Source: Lachnospiraceae bacterium
GTDB taxonomy: Bacteria; Bacillota; Clostridia; Lachnospirales; Lachnospiraceae
Reading direction: 5' to 3'
DNA length: 40,076 bases
Assembly: GCA_030527645.1 (NCBI GenBank)
Contig: JAUNAJ010000022.1
Span: 1-40,076 of the forward strand
Shown here piece by piece: positions 29,731 through 38,036 of the stretch; the stretch's first letter is position 1, and each line of letters opens with the position of its first letter. A model generated the notes under the pieces. That model did not search any database. It was not told the origin of the DNA and saw nothing but the letters and a program-made list of their open reading frames with translations. The position numbers were made by a program, and so were the translations under genes.

Positions 29731-29775
29731 CATCCCCCTATGGGGGTTACCTTCGTCAATATTGCTAAGTATAAT
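29731..29775 (+). promoter_or_regulatory. cbiM promoter with a CsoR/RcnR-like operator
   Basis: CATCCCCCTATGGGGGTTA (29731-29749) is an imperfect palindrome with C5/G5 tracts, typical of CsoR/RcnR-type Co/Ni/Cu sensors. It overlaps the -35, TTACCT (29747-29752); after 17 bp comes TATAAT (29770-29775). A metal-dependent repressor here would make sense for cobalt uptake. No cobalamin riboswitch is visible in 29605-29826, which holds only an ATTCCC-GC-AGGGAAT hairpin. Confidence 0.6.
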
Positions 29776-29826
29776 GTTGGTTAGTAAGAGGATATTGTAT
29801 AAATATCCTATAAAGGAGGAGACATT

Positions 29827-30861
29827 ATGCATATGGCAGATGCGCTTTTAGCGCCAACAGTTGCAGCGACAATGTATGTTGCTTCCGGTGTGACAGCCGG
29901 TGTATCGGTAAAAAATCTCAGGATGGATGAACAGACTTCAAAACTGCCTGTAATGGGTGTGATGGCAGCCTTTGTTTTTGCAGGACAGATGATCAACTAT
30001 ACAATTCCCGGAACCGGATCCAGCGGACACCTTTGCGGAGGAATGATGCTTTCCGCTCTGCTGGGACCTTATGCAGGCTTTTTGTCCATGATCGTAATTC
30101 TTGCGATTCAGTGTCTGTTTTTTGCTGATGGAGGACTGATGGCTCTGGGGGCCAACTGCTGGAATATGGCATTTTACGGGTGCTTTATCGGCTATTTCCT
30201 GATCTACCGCCCGATCATGCGGAAAAAAGGCGGAAATACGCAGCTGCGTCTGATCGTTGCTTCCATTCTTGGCTGTATCATTACGCTGCAGCTTGGCGCG
30301 TTTTCTGTATGCATCGAGACATTCGCCTCAGGAATCTCGGAGCTTCCCTTTGGTGCTTTTGCAGCATTGATGCAGCCGATCCATCTTGCAATCGGACTGA
30401 TCGAGGGAATTATTACAGCTGCTGTTCTGGTTTTTGTATACCAGACACGTCCGGAGCTTCTGGAAGTGGTTGGTGAGGAGAGCAGCGGACAGTCGAAGAT
30501 GAGTGTAAAAACAGTGGTTGTAATTCTTGCCGTTGCAGCTTTGCTGGTGGGAGGAATAGGATCACAGTTTGCCAGCAGTCATCCGGACGGACTGGAGTGG
30601 TCTCTGTTCGGCAATTCCGAAGAAGGATATTCCGCAAATATGGGATTAGATGAAGAAGAATTCGGTGTTTCCAGCGGTGCCGCTGATACTGCAGCAGGCA
30701 TTCAGGAAAAGACAGCATTTCTTCCTGACTATGCTTTTGCAGGGGATGAAGAGAATGCGATGGGAACTACGGTTTCCGGTATTCTTGGCGGTGCTATCGT
30801 TGCCGCAGCGGCAGTTGTGATCTGCCTTCTGGGAGGATTCTTCAGAAAAAAGAAATCATAA
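29827..30861 (+). CDS. cbiM: Cobalt ECF transporter S component, CbiM fused with a PDGLE (CbiN-like) domain
   Basis: 344 residues with AAAGGAGGAGAC upstream. It starts M1-H2-M-A-D-A-L, the exposed N-terminal Met-His that chelates Co2+ or Ni2+ in CbiM/NikM. Residues 1-215 form the seven-helix S component, with GSSGHLCGGMM and the conserved ANCWNMAFYG. Residues 235-344 hold one helix, the SSHPDGLEW motif of the PDGLE/CbiN domain and a final helix. It binds the metal and works with CbiQ and CbiO. Which metal is used is not decided by the sequence. Confidence 0.93.
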   Translation: MHMADALLAPTVAATMYVASGVTAGVSVKNLRMDEQTSKLPVMGVMAAFVFAGQMINYTIPGTGSSGHLCGGMMLSALLGPYAGFLSMIVILAIQCLFFADGGLMALGANCWNMAFYGCFIGYFLIYRPIMRKKGGNTQLRLIVASILGCIITLQLGAFSVCIETFASGISELPFGAFAALMQPIHLAIGLIEGIITAAVLVFVYQTRPELLEVVGEESSGQSKMSVKTVVVILAVAALLVGGIGSQFASSHPDGLEWSLFGNSEEGYSANMGLDEEEFGVSSGAADTAAGIQEKTAFLPDYAFAGDEENAMGTTVSGILGGAIVAAAAVVICLLGGFFRKKKS

Positions 30862-30888
30862 TACACACATGATAATAGATTCTGAATG

Positions 30889-30920
30889 GAAGAAAGGGTG
30901 TTGGCAGGCATCCTTTCTTC
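30889..30920. terminator. Hairpin between cbiM and cbiQ
   Basis: GAAGAAAGG (30889-30897) pairs with CCTTTCTTC (30912-30920) around a 14-nt loop. No T-run follows, so it is more likely a processing or attenuation hairpin than a full terminator. Confidence 0.4.
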
Positions 30921-30926
30921 TGTTGT

Positions 30927-30953
30927 GGAACACGGGGACGGTGGTGCCGTTCC
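30927..30953. repeat. REP-like palindrome 1
   Basis: GGAAC-ACGGGGACGGTGGTGCC-GTTCC, 27 bp. It shares GGAAC..GGGGACGG..CCGTTCC with copies at 33646, 37024 and 38508. Here it lies in the cbiM-cbiQ gap. Confidence 0.75.
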
Positions 30954-30975
30954 GTTTTGACTCAGGGAGACAGCT

Positions 30976-31776
30976 ATGGATCAGATATCTGCGGCAATGC
31001 ATGACATTGCTGAAATCGATACTCTGGCAGCAGGGAACAGTTTCCTTCACAGGAGACATCCGCTGCCCAAACTTCTGATAACGATACTCTATATTTTCAC
31101 AGTAGTATCCTTTCCGACAGAACAGCTGTCCGGGATCCTGCCCATGATTCTCGTGCCGGTGGTGTTATATCAGCTGGCGGATATTCCCGTCAGCACCTGC
31201 TTCTATAAGCTTCGATTCATTCTCCCGCTGGTCTGTGCAGTGGGGATCTGGAATCCGATCCTGAACAGAACACCTGCACTTCAGATGGGGCGTTTTGTTG
31301 TAACAGCGGGAATGATCTCATTTGTCACATTGCTTCTGAAGGGGATTCTGTCTCTAATGATGTCTTTTTTGCTGATTGCAGTGACAAGTATTGAGAAAAT
31401 CTGCTATGCTTTGAGACTTCTGCATGTTCCGAAGATTCTGGTGACCCAGACACTGATCACATTCCGTTATATCAGTCTGCTGCTGCATGAGGCAGGAACG
31501 ATGTTCCAGGCATACCAGCTGCGGGCTCCCGGTCAGAAAGGAGTACATATATCTGCCTGGGGATCCTTCCTGGGACAGCTGCTTCTGCGCAGTATGGATC
31601 GTGCAGGTGAGCTGTATCAAAGCATGGAACTGCGGGGATTTCGCGGAAGCTTTTACTATGCGGATGTGAAACACGCAGGAAAAGCAGACTATATGTATTT
31701 TATCGTGATGGCAGCTGTGCTGCTGCTGTTCCGCAGCGTGAATATTTCTATTCTTATCGGAACTATTTTCTCATAA
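30976..31776 (+). CDS. cbiQ: Cobalt ECF transporter T component
   Basis: 266 residues. The membrane coupling protein of the ECF transporter, with about five hydrophobic helices and the cytoplasmic motif LYQSMELRGFRG, whose Ala/Arg helices contact the ATPase. AGGGAGA lies before the ATG. The gap to cbiM is 114 nt and contains the hairpin and the REP palindrome. The gap to cbiO (120 nt) has a GATTTCA/TGAAATC hairpin (about 31815-31845). Confidence 0.92.
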   Translation: MDQISAAMHDIAEIDTLAAGNSFLHRRHPLPKLLITILYIFTVVSFPTEQLSGILPMILVPVVLYQLADIPVSTCFYKLRFILPLVCAVGIWNPILNRTPALQMGRFVVTAGMISFVTLLLKGILSLMMSFLLIAVTSIEKICYALRLLHVPKILVTQTLITFRYISLLLHEAGTMFQAYQLRAPGQKGVHISAWGSFLGQLLLRSMDRAGELYQSMELRGFRGSFYYADVKHAGKADYMYFIVMAAVLLLFRSVNISILIGTIFS

Positions 31777-31896
31777 TCGAACCTGGTATCGAAGTGGTGC
31801 CTGGGGATTTGCGATTTCATCACTGGTTGAGTATGTGAAATCCACGATTTTACCGCAGGTTTTGCCCGGGGACATGAAAGGAATGAGAGATAAAAC

Positions 31897-32646
31897 ATGA
31901 ACAATGTAATTGAACTGAAAGGAGCTTCCTTTGCCTATGACAAAGAACATCCGATCCTCTGTAATCTTTCCTTTAGAATACAGAGAGGGGAGTCAGTAGG
32001 CCTGATTGGTGCCAATGGTACCGGTAAATCCACATTGATGAAGCTGCTGACCGGTCTTCTCGGTCATCAGGGACAGGTACAGGTGCTGGGAAAGGAAGTA
32101 GAGAAAAAGAACCTTCCGGAGATTCGAAAGAGTCTGGGCTTTGTGTTCCAGGATTCTGACAGCCAGCTTTTCATGCCCACTGTATACGATGATATCGCAT
32201 TTGCTCCCCGCAATTACGGCATGAGCAGAGAAGAGGTGGAGCAGAGAGTGGACGAGGCGCTGGAACGGGCAGAAATTACCCACCTGAAGTACAAACAGAA
32301 TTATAAGATGTCCGGAGGAGAAAAGAGAATGGCCTGTATTGCGGTCGTCATGGCAATGAAACCGGAAATTGTTCTGCTGGATGAGCCGTCCATCACGCTG
32401 GATCCTTACAATAGAAGAACACTGATCAACAATCTGAATGAAATGACGGAGACGAAGCTGATTGCCTCCCATGATCTGGATATGATCTATGAAACCTGCG
32501 AAAGGGTGATTCTGATGGATCAGACCGGAATTCGTGCAGACGGTCCGGCGGAGGAGATCCTGCGGGATCGTGCATTGCTGGAGGAATGTCATCTGGAGCT
32601 TCCCTTTTGTTTTTCAGATCCGAAACCAAGAAAACGGAATGTGTGA
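31897..32646 (+). CDS. cbiO: Cobalt ECF transporter ATPase
   Basis: 249 residues. ABC ATPase with Walker A GANGTGKST, signature MSGGEKRMACIAVV and Walker B IVLLDEPS, followed by a switch His (ASHDLDM). It pairs with CbiQ and drives release of the metal through CbiM. It is complete. Its stop codon lies inside the terminator stem. AAAGGAATGAGAG precedes the ATG. Confidence 0.94.
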   Translation: MNNVIELKGASFAYDKEHPILCNLSFRIQRGESVGLIGANGTGKSTLMKLLTGLLGHQGQVQVLGKEVEKKNLPEIRKSLGFVFQDSDSQLFMPTVYDDIAFAPRNYGMSREEVEQRVDEALERAEITHLKYKQNYKMSGGEKRMACIAVVMAMKPEIVLLDEPSITLDPYNRRTLINNLNEMTETKLIASHDLDMIYETCERVILMDQTGIRADGPAEEILRDRALLEECHLELPFCFSDPKPRKRNV

Positions 32647-32666
32647 GAACTTTCCGTTTTTTTGGT
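32631..32666 (+). terminator. Terminator of the cbi operon
   Basis: AACGGAA (about 32633) pairs with TTCCGTT (about 32652), followed by T8. The cbiO stop is inside the loop. Twelve nt later MITE copy C begins. Confidence 0.85.
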
Positions 32667-32677
32667 TTACCTATTGT

Positions 32678-32872
32678 GTTACAGTTCACGGGAAATTTGA
32701 GTAAGGATGCTGAATCGTCGTGTCTTGCACGTAAGAGGCAGCATCCTTACTCAAATTTTGCCCGGGAAAGGGGAACCGCCCCTTCATGAGCAGTCCAGGC
32801 TGCGTCAGCAGCAGCTTGAGCCGCGTAGCGGCTGGGACTGCGAATGATGGGGCGGTTCCCGTGAACTGTAAC
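32678..32872 (-). mobile_element. Cloverleaf MITE-like element, copy C (inverted relative to copy B)
   Basis: 195 bp, the reverse complement of copy B with about 2 differences (both near the GCCGC hairpin). Flanked on both sides by the exact 8-bp duplication CCTATTGT, at 32670-32677 and 32873-32880. Perfect terminal repeats GTTACAGTTCACGGG. Same arms and loops as copy B. No gene lies inside, and the predicted frames overlapping it are not coding. Confidence 0.94.
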
Positions 32873-32912
32873 CCTATTGTATCCTGAACAGCGAAAAGTA
32901 TGATCTTCATCT

Positions 32913-32941
32913 TTGTTCCGAGCGGCAGTATATGATATGAT
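32913..32941 (+). promoter_or_regulatory. Promoter of the SGNH hydrolase gene
   Basis: TTGTTC (32913-32918), a 17-bp spacer, TATGAT (32936-32941). Confidence 0.65.
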
Positions 32942-33008
32942 AGGATACGCATCAATAATAAACAGAATAGTGTGCTGCCCGCAGATCAGCGGCGAAATGG
33001 AGAATTTG

Positions 33009-33641
33009 ATGGAAAAACAAAAAGTTCGTGTGCTGTTTATCGGAAACAGCCATACGTATTATAATGATATGCCGGCCATGTTCCTGGAACTTGCCGGGGA
33101 GGAACATTACGATTGTGAAATCACAATGCTTGCACATGGCGGCTGGCATCTGGCGCAGCATCTGCAGGAGCGGGCATGCAGATTTAATATTCTGCATGGT
33201 CACTACGACTACGTGGTGCTGCAGGAGCATGTCTATCCCTTCGGACCGGAGGAGGAGATGGAAGAGGCCTTCTGGGAACTGGATGAGCTGATCCATGATG
33301 CACGATCGCAGATGGTGATCTTCATGCCCTGGACAGGAAAAGAGCAGTCGCAGGAGCAGGAACAGCTGATAAGGTTCCATCGCCGGATTGCCCGGGAAAC
33401 AGGTGCACTTCTGGTGCCTGTCGGCGAGGAATGGTGGAAATTCAGGAAAGAAAATCCGTCGATAGAACTGTATGCATCGGATGGAGAGCATGCATCAGAG
33501 TATGGTTCCTGGTTTGCGGCAAAGCATATCTGGAATGTGATTCAGCAGGACCTGGAGAGGAACAATCGCTTCATGAATCCGGAGCTGGAGGATTATCTGG
33601 AGGATCTGGCATTCATTGAGTCGCTGGATTATCTTACATGA
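33009..33641 (+). CDS. SGNH-type hydrolase family protein
   Basis: 210 residues from the ATG at 33009 with GGAGAA 4 nt upstream; longer starts at 32913 or 32997 lie in the promoter region or have no site. Block I is FIGNSHTYYND with nucleophile S14. Block V is D158-G-E-H161 (ASDGEHASEYG). A QEHVYPFG segment may be block III. It probably cleaves an ester or acetyl group; the substrate is unknown. There is no signal peptide. A REP palindrome follows within 5 nt of the stop. Confidence 0.85.
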   Translation: MEKQKVRVLFIGNSHTYYNDMPAMFLELAGEEHYDCEITMLAHGGWHLAQHLQERACRFNILHGHYDYVVLQEHVYPFGPEEEMEEAFWELDELIHDARSQMVIFMPWTGKEQSQEQEQLIRFHRRIARETGALLVPVGEEWWKFRKENPSIELYASDGEHASEYGSWFAAKHIWNVIQQDLERNNRFMNPELEDYLEDLAFIESLDYLT

Positions 33642-33645
33642 AAAT

Positions 33646-33672
33646 GGAACGCGGGGACGGTGGTACCGTTCC
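33646..33672. repeat. REP-like palindrome 2
   Basis: GGAAC-GCGGGGACGGTGGTACC-GTTCC, 27 bp, flanked by T and A. It begins 4 nt after the SGNH gene stop. Confidence 0.8.
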
Positions 33673-33741
33673 ATGAAAAAAAGATACTATAGGAAACGTG
33701 CGATTTCCAGCATGTAAGGCTTCATAGAAAGGAAGTTACTA

Positions 33742-35562
33742 ATGGCAACAACATGTACGGCTGCGAAAAAATCGAAGCCTGAAAAACACCGGGACACCGG
33801 GGATCGTGAGAGAGAATATAAGACCTCTCTTCTGCTGAAACGGTTTATCCCCTATTACAGGCCCTATACACGAACCCTGCTCATGGATCTGTTCTGCGCT
33901 GCACTGACCACTGTCTGTGATCTGGTGCTGCCAATGATCATGCGGCAGCTGACCAGTACCGGTGCGGAAAATCCCGCACTGCTGACCATGCAGCTGATCC
34001 TTCGGCTGGCAGGACTGTACTTTGTCCTGAAAATTGTTGAATGTGCAGCAAGCTACTATATGGCCGATACCGGTCATGTGATGGGAGCAAGGATCGAAAC
34101 AGATATGCGCCGGGATGCCTATGCACACCTGATGCGTCTCTCCAATCAGTATTACAACAATACAAAGGTGGGACAGATCATGGGACGGATCACCAATGAT
34201 TTGTTTGATGTAACAGAATTTGCTCACCACTGTCCGGAGGAATTCTTCATTGCAGGAATCAAGGCGTTGGGAGCGTTTATCGTTCTGGGATCGATCAATC
34301 TGCCGCTGACCCTGATCATCTTTCTGATGATTCCGATCATGCTTGCCTGCTGTATCGCTATCAATCAGTGGGAACGAGCGGCCTTCAGGCGCCAGAGACA
34401 TCAGATCGGAGAACTGAATGCCAGAATTGAGGACAGCCTTCTGGGACAGAAGGTGGTAAAGGCCTTTGCGAACGAAGCAATCGAACAGGAGAAGTTCGAA
34501 ACGGACAATCAGAAATTCCTCGGTATCAAGGCGCAGACCTACAAATATATGGGTATTTTCCAGACCTCCACAAGAATCTTCGATGGCCTCATGTATCTGG
34601 CCGTGATCCTGGCAGGCGGCATTTTTCTGGTGAGGGGAAAGGTTGCACCGGCAGATCTGGTGGCATACGTGATGTATGTCAGTACACTGATTGCCACGAT
34701 CCGCCGAATCGTTGAATTTGCTGAACAGTTCCAGCGGGGAATGACAGGCATTGAGCGGTTCCTGCAGATCATGGATGCAGATGTTGAGATATTTGACCGG
34801 GATGGAGCCAGAGAAATGCAGAATCCTAAGGGGGAGATCTCCTTCGAGGACGCCTCCTTCGAATATTCGGATGATCATAATGAAGTATTTGAGCATCTGA
34901 ACCTGACGATCCATCCGGGAGAGAAGGTGGCACTGGTCGGTCCTTCCGGAAGCGGAAAAACCACCATGTGTAATCTGATCCCAAGATTTTATGATCTGAC
35001 TGATGGAAGGGTTACCATCGATGGAGTGGATGTGCGGGATTACACCTTGCACAGCCTTCGCAGAAATATCGGAATCGTTCAGCAGGATGTATATCTGTTC
35101 TCAGGAACGGTTTTTGACAATATTGTGTACGGTCGTCCCGGAGCATCCAGAGAAGAAGTAGAGGCGGCGGCGAAAAAGGCGGGTGCCCATGAATTTATCA
35201 TGAATCTGAAGAATGGGTACGACACCTATGTAGGTGAAAGGGGCGTAAAGCTCTCAGGCGGACAGAAGCAGAGGATCAGTATTGCAAGAGTATTTCTGAA
35301 GGATCCGGCTATCATCATACTGGATGAAGCCACCTCCGCTCTGGACAATGAAAGCGAATTTGAGGTGGCTCAGGCATTGAATGAGCTGGCTGTGGGACGT
35401 ACAACCCTTACAGTCGCCCACAGACTGTCTACCATCAGAGATTCCAGCAGAATCTTTGTGCTGACGGAGAATGGAATCGAGGAAGAAGGAAACCATGAGG
35501 AGCTTCTGAAGCAGAATGGAATATATTGCCGATTCTACCAGATGGCTGAGCGGCTTCGGTAA
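33742..35562 (+). CDS. ABC transporter, fused permease/ATPase (multidrug or peptide exporter type)
   Basis: 606 residues. A full half-transporter: six helices (about 40-330), then the ATPase with Walker A G400-P-S-G-S-G-K406-T-T, signature LSGGQ at 504 and Walker B IIILDEATSALD. A basic N-terminal segment of about 25 residues precedes the membrane part. These proteins work as dimers in the membrane and export drugs, lipids or peptides; the substrate is not readable. There is no partner ABC gene, so it is likely homodimeric. AAAGGAAG lies before the ATG. Confidence 0.94.
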   Translation: MATTCTAAKKSKPEKHRDTGDREREYKTSLLLKRFIPYYRPYTRTLLMDLFCAALTTVCDLVLPMIMRQLTSTGAENPALLTMQLILRLAGLYFVLKIVECAASYYMADTGHVMGARIETDMRRDAYAHLMRLSNQYYNNTKVGQIMGRITNDLFDVTEFAHHCPEEFFIAGIKALGAFIVLGSINLPLTLIIFLMIPIMLACCIAINQWERAAFRRQRHQIGELNARIEDSLLGQKVVKAFANEAIEQEKFETDNQKFLGIKAQTYKYMGIFQTSTRIFDGLMYLAVILAGGIFLVRGKVAPADLVAYVMYVSTLIATIRRIVEFAEQFQRGMTGIERFLQIMDADVEIFDRDGAREMQNPKGEISFEDASFEYSDDHNEVFEHLNLTIHPGEKVALVGPSGSGKTTMCNLIPRFYDLTDGRVTIDGVDVRDYTLHSLRRNIGIVQQDVYLFSGTVFDNIVYGRPGASREEVEAAAKKAGAHEFIMNLKNGYDTYVGERGVKLSGGQKQRISIARVFLKDPAIIILDEATSALDNESEFEVAQALNELAVGRTTLTVAHRLSTIRDSSRIFVLTENGIEEEGNHEELLKQNGIYCRFYQMAERLR

Positions 35563-35606
35563 GATTTGGAGAAAAAAGTTTACGATACAATGACAAAGGG
35601 GAGAAT

Positions 35607-37022
35607 ATGTTACAAGCACTGGACAATGCCATTCTGGCAGTTACTAATATTCTATATCAGCCCTGGTTCGTTCCGCTGATCCTGGTTGCGGGAGGGTTGT
35701 ATTTCACGTTCCGTATGGGCTTTATTCAGCTGAGATACTTTAAAGAAGCCTGCAGTATTATGTTTGCCAAGCCGGAAAATGGAGAAAATATCTCCTCCTT
35801 CGGTGCAATGATGGTATCTACCGCCTCCCGTGTGGGAACCGGAAATATCATCGGCGTGTCCACGGCAATCTGTCTGGGCGGTCCCGGATCCGTGTTCTGG
35901 ATGTGGATCACTGCATTTTTCGGTGGAGCCACCGCGTTCGTAGAGTCCACTCTGGCACAGATCTATAAGAAAAAGAATCCGGACGGATCCAGCTACGGAG
36001 GACCTGCCTATTATATGCAGGATGCTCTTGGACAGCGATGGATGGGGGTGGTTTTTTCCCTGCTGATCATTGGGATCTATGCAGTCGGCTACAATATGCT
36101 TGCATCCTATAATCTGCAGTCCACCTTTTCTGTATTCGGATTTTACCGGGAAGACATCACCCCGGCTGTGATCGGAGTGATTCTGATGGTGCTGTTTGGA
36201 ATCATTATTCTGGGCGGAGCGAAACGTCTCACAAAAATTACGGAAGTCATGGTTCCTGTGATGGGATTCCTGTATGTTCTGGTAGCAATGATCGTGATCC
36301 TCCTGAATTTCAGAAATATTCCATCCATGTTTGCCGGAATCTTCCGCAGTGCCTTTGACCTTAAGGCGATTTTCGGTGGATTTTCAGGAAGCTGTATCAT
36401 GTATGGTGTGAAGAGAGGTCTGTACTCCAATGAGGCAGGTATGGGATCAGCCCCCAATGCCTCTGCTCAGGCGGATGTCGCGCATCCCGCCATGCAGGGA
36501 CTGGTTCAGATGATATCGGTGTTTGTGGATACCCTTGTGATCTGTTCCGCCACCGCGTTAATGTGTCTCAGCACCGGTGTGCTTCCGGAGGCTGAATTGG
36601 CAGGTGCAGGCTACGTACAGGCCTCCATGCATGCGGCACTTGGTGATTTCGGCCCGATCTTTATTGCAGTGTCACTTTCTCTGTTTGCATTTACCACATT
36701 GATCGGCAATTATTCCTACTGTGAAGGCTGTCTGGAATTTATCATTAATCGCAGGCCCTCCAAAGCAGGACTGCTGCTGTTCCGACTGCTGGCAACGTTT
36801 CTTGTATTTGCAGGCGCAGTGGCAAGTGCAGGACTTGTATGGGATCTTGCAGAGATGCTTCAGGGTATGATCGTTGTAGTCAACATGCCCGCCATTGTAC
36901 TTCTGGGCGGCAATGCCTTCCGGTGTCTGAAGGACTACTCGAAGCAGAGAAGGGAAGGAAAGAAACCGTATTTCCATGCAAAGGATATTCAGCTGAAGGA
37001 AGAAGTGGATTTCTGGCAGTAA
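35607..37022 (+). CDS. Sodium:alanine/glycine symporter (AGCS family)
   Basis: 471 residues with about 10 to 11 membrane helices. Signature blocks: GLYFTFRMGFIQLRYF, VSTASRVGTGNIIGVSTAICLGGPGSVFWMW, then GLYSNEAGMGSAPNASAQ and IGNYSYCEGCLEF. It imports alanine or glycine with Na+. It starts 44 nt after the ABC gene, with AAAGGGGAG upstream. The stop codon (TAA, 37020-37022) is part of a 16-bp palindrome stem. Confidence 0.95.
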   Translation: MLQALDNAILAVTNILYQPWFVPLILVAGGLYFTFRMGFIQLRYFKEACSIMFAKPENGENISSFGAMMVSTASRVGTGNIIGVSTAICLGGPGSVFWMWITAFFGGATAFVESTLAQIYKKKNPDGSSYGGPAYYMQDALGQRWMGVVFSLLIIGIYAVGYNMLASYNLQSTFSVFGFYREDITPAVIGVILMVLFGIIILGGAKRLTKITEVMVPVMGFLYVLVAMIVILLNFRNIPSMFAGIFRSAFDLKAIFGGFSGSCIMYGVKRGLYSNEAGMGSAPNASAQADVAHPAMQGLVQMISVFVDTLVICSATALMCLSTGVLPEAELAGAGYVQASMHAALGDFGPIFIAVSLSLFAFTTLIGNYSYCEGCLEFIINRRPSKAGLLLFRLLATFLVFAGAVASAGLVWDLAEMLQGMIVVVNMPAIVLLGGNAFRCLKDYSKQRREGKKPYFHAKDIQLKEEVDFWQ

Positions 37023-37059
37023 TGGAACGGGGGGACGGTCCCTCCGTTCCATTACTGCC
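37015..37059. repeat. REP-like palindrome 3, built over a stop codon
   Basis: The GGAACGG..CCGTTCC core (37024-37050) extends to a 16-bp perfect stem: GGCAGTAATGGAACGG (37015-37030) with CCGTTCCATTACTGCC (37044-37059). The AGCS stop TAA lies in the stem. With convergent genes on both sides it may serve as a bidirectional terminator, though there is no T-run. Confidence 0.85.
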
Positions 37060-37112
37060 TGTCTATACTGTTTCTTCTGATCTCAAGGATAAAACAAATA
37101 CTTTCCATGCCC

Positions 37113-37622
37113 TTAAATGGGACAAAGTCTTCGAAAACGGGAAAGCAAATTTTCATTGAGAATTGCAATCGATTGATCAGCGTGCTCTTCTTTTAAACCG
37201 CCGTTTTCAAAATCCGTCTGCACCACGTGACGGGCAAGACCGTTTTTCTTCCAGTGAAAATCATTATCGTCAATAATAACATAGGCAGAGACCTTCTCCG
37301 GGCAGGACTCCAGATATGCTTTAATTTCTGCAGCCCTGCCTTCTTTTAATACAGGAGTTTTATCGTAGATACTGATCCCGAGAGAGGAGAACAGCTGATT
37401 CAGAAGTTTTCCCTCCAAAGTGCAGAGAACAGGATTCTTATGCCAGCCGCCCCGCCAGGTGGAGGTGAGAACGACTTTAGCATCTGTCGCTTCCACGATT
37501 CTTTTCAGCTGCAGAGCATTATTTCTATCGAAGGGCTCTTCCAGTAATTCGTTGTTTGATTTTCTTTCATAGAACTGGGTGGAATTCAGAACCCCGTCAA
37601 TATCCAGGAAGATGATCTTCAT
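37113..37622 (-). CDS. HAD-domain protein of the Swiss-army-knife RNA-repair type
   Basis: 169 residues on the minus strand, with AAAGGAC 7 nt before the ATG. D7-x-D9 in IIFLDIDGVLN is HAD motif I. VLTSTWRGGWHKN is motif II and AYVIIDDNDFHW carries the motif IV acids. This family occurs alone or with RNA ligases; here no ligase is nearby. It may act as a phosphatase on nucleic-acid ends or small phosphates. It faces the AGCS gene tail to tail. Confidence 0.8.
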   Translation of the reverse strand: MKIIFLDIDGVLNSTQFYERKSNNELLEEPFDRNNALQLKRIVEATDAKVVLTSTWRGGWHKNPVLCTLEGKLLNQLFSSLGISIYDKTPVLKEGRAAEIKAYLESCPEKVSAYVIIDDNDFHWKKNGLARHVVQTDFENGGLKEEHADQSIAILNENLLSRFRRLCPI

Positions 37623-37648
37623 ATGTATGTCCTTTCTTCTTTTTTGAT

Positions 37649-37677
37649 ATCATAAAGATTTTTTTGAAAGAATACAA
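37649..37677 (-). promoter_or_regulatory. Promoter of the HAD gene (minus strand)
   Basis: Read on the minus strand: TTGTAT (37677-37672), a 17-bp spacer, TATGAT (37654-37649). Confidence 0.6.
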
Positions 37678-37719
37678 TAGGCGATGTTCGGAAATGCCTT
37701 AAAAAGGCCGAAGATTAAT

Positions 37720-37812
37720 TGAGACAGCAAATCTGCGATTTGCGCAGTCGAACTTATACGTAGTTGCCCCGAATCTGGCACTGCGTATCGCGAGCTCGAC
37801 TTGAGATGTAAC
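37720..37812. other. Structured intergenic stretch
   Basis: AGTCGA (about 37748) pairs with TCGACT (about 37795). Inside are TACGTAG..TTGCC/GGCACTGCGTA. CAAAT-CTGCG-ATTTG lies just before it. TTGAGACAGC matches a word in the repeat at 18656. It could be a relic of a repeat family. The rest of 37690-38036 holds one promoter and no gene. Confidence 0.4.
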
Positions 37813-37878
37813 GAATGATCAGGTCTGTAACAATTATAATAATGCGAAATACACTGGTCTAATTTGCATTACCGTATC

Positions 37879-37907
37879 TTGGTATCATCATCAATAATCA
37901 GTATAAT
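37879..37907 (+). promoter_or_regulatory. Promoter of the hypothetical/esterase operon
   Basis: TTGGTA (37879-37884), a 17-bp spacer, TATAAT (37902-37907). The leader to the start codon is about 125 nt. Confidence 0.65.
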
Positions 37908-38036
37908 GAAGGTATTATGAATGCAGTTCTTAAGCTCAATGCTCGACTTAAGAAAGGTGGAAATATACAGAGGCAAGAGAAATGGCAGCATTATCGGAGC
38001 AGCCATTGAAGGTTTGATATTGCGGAGGTGAATGAT

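Noticed and set aside
29605-29826. Cobalamin riboswitch upstream of cbiM
   Set aside because: The B12 box (GCCACTG) and the aptamer core are absent in the 220-nt gap.
32586-32955. Small frames over MITE copy C
   Set aside because: They read through the inverted repeats and the cbiO terminator; the same sequence at copy B gives no matching conserved protein.
33739-35052. A 437-codon minus-strand frame
   Set aside because: It mirrors the ABC transporter gene in full; no start signal and no domain.
345-37812. CRISPR array
   Set aside because: The repeats are dispersed, palindromic and not evenly spaced; no cas gene is present.
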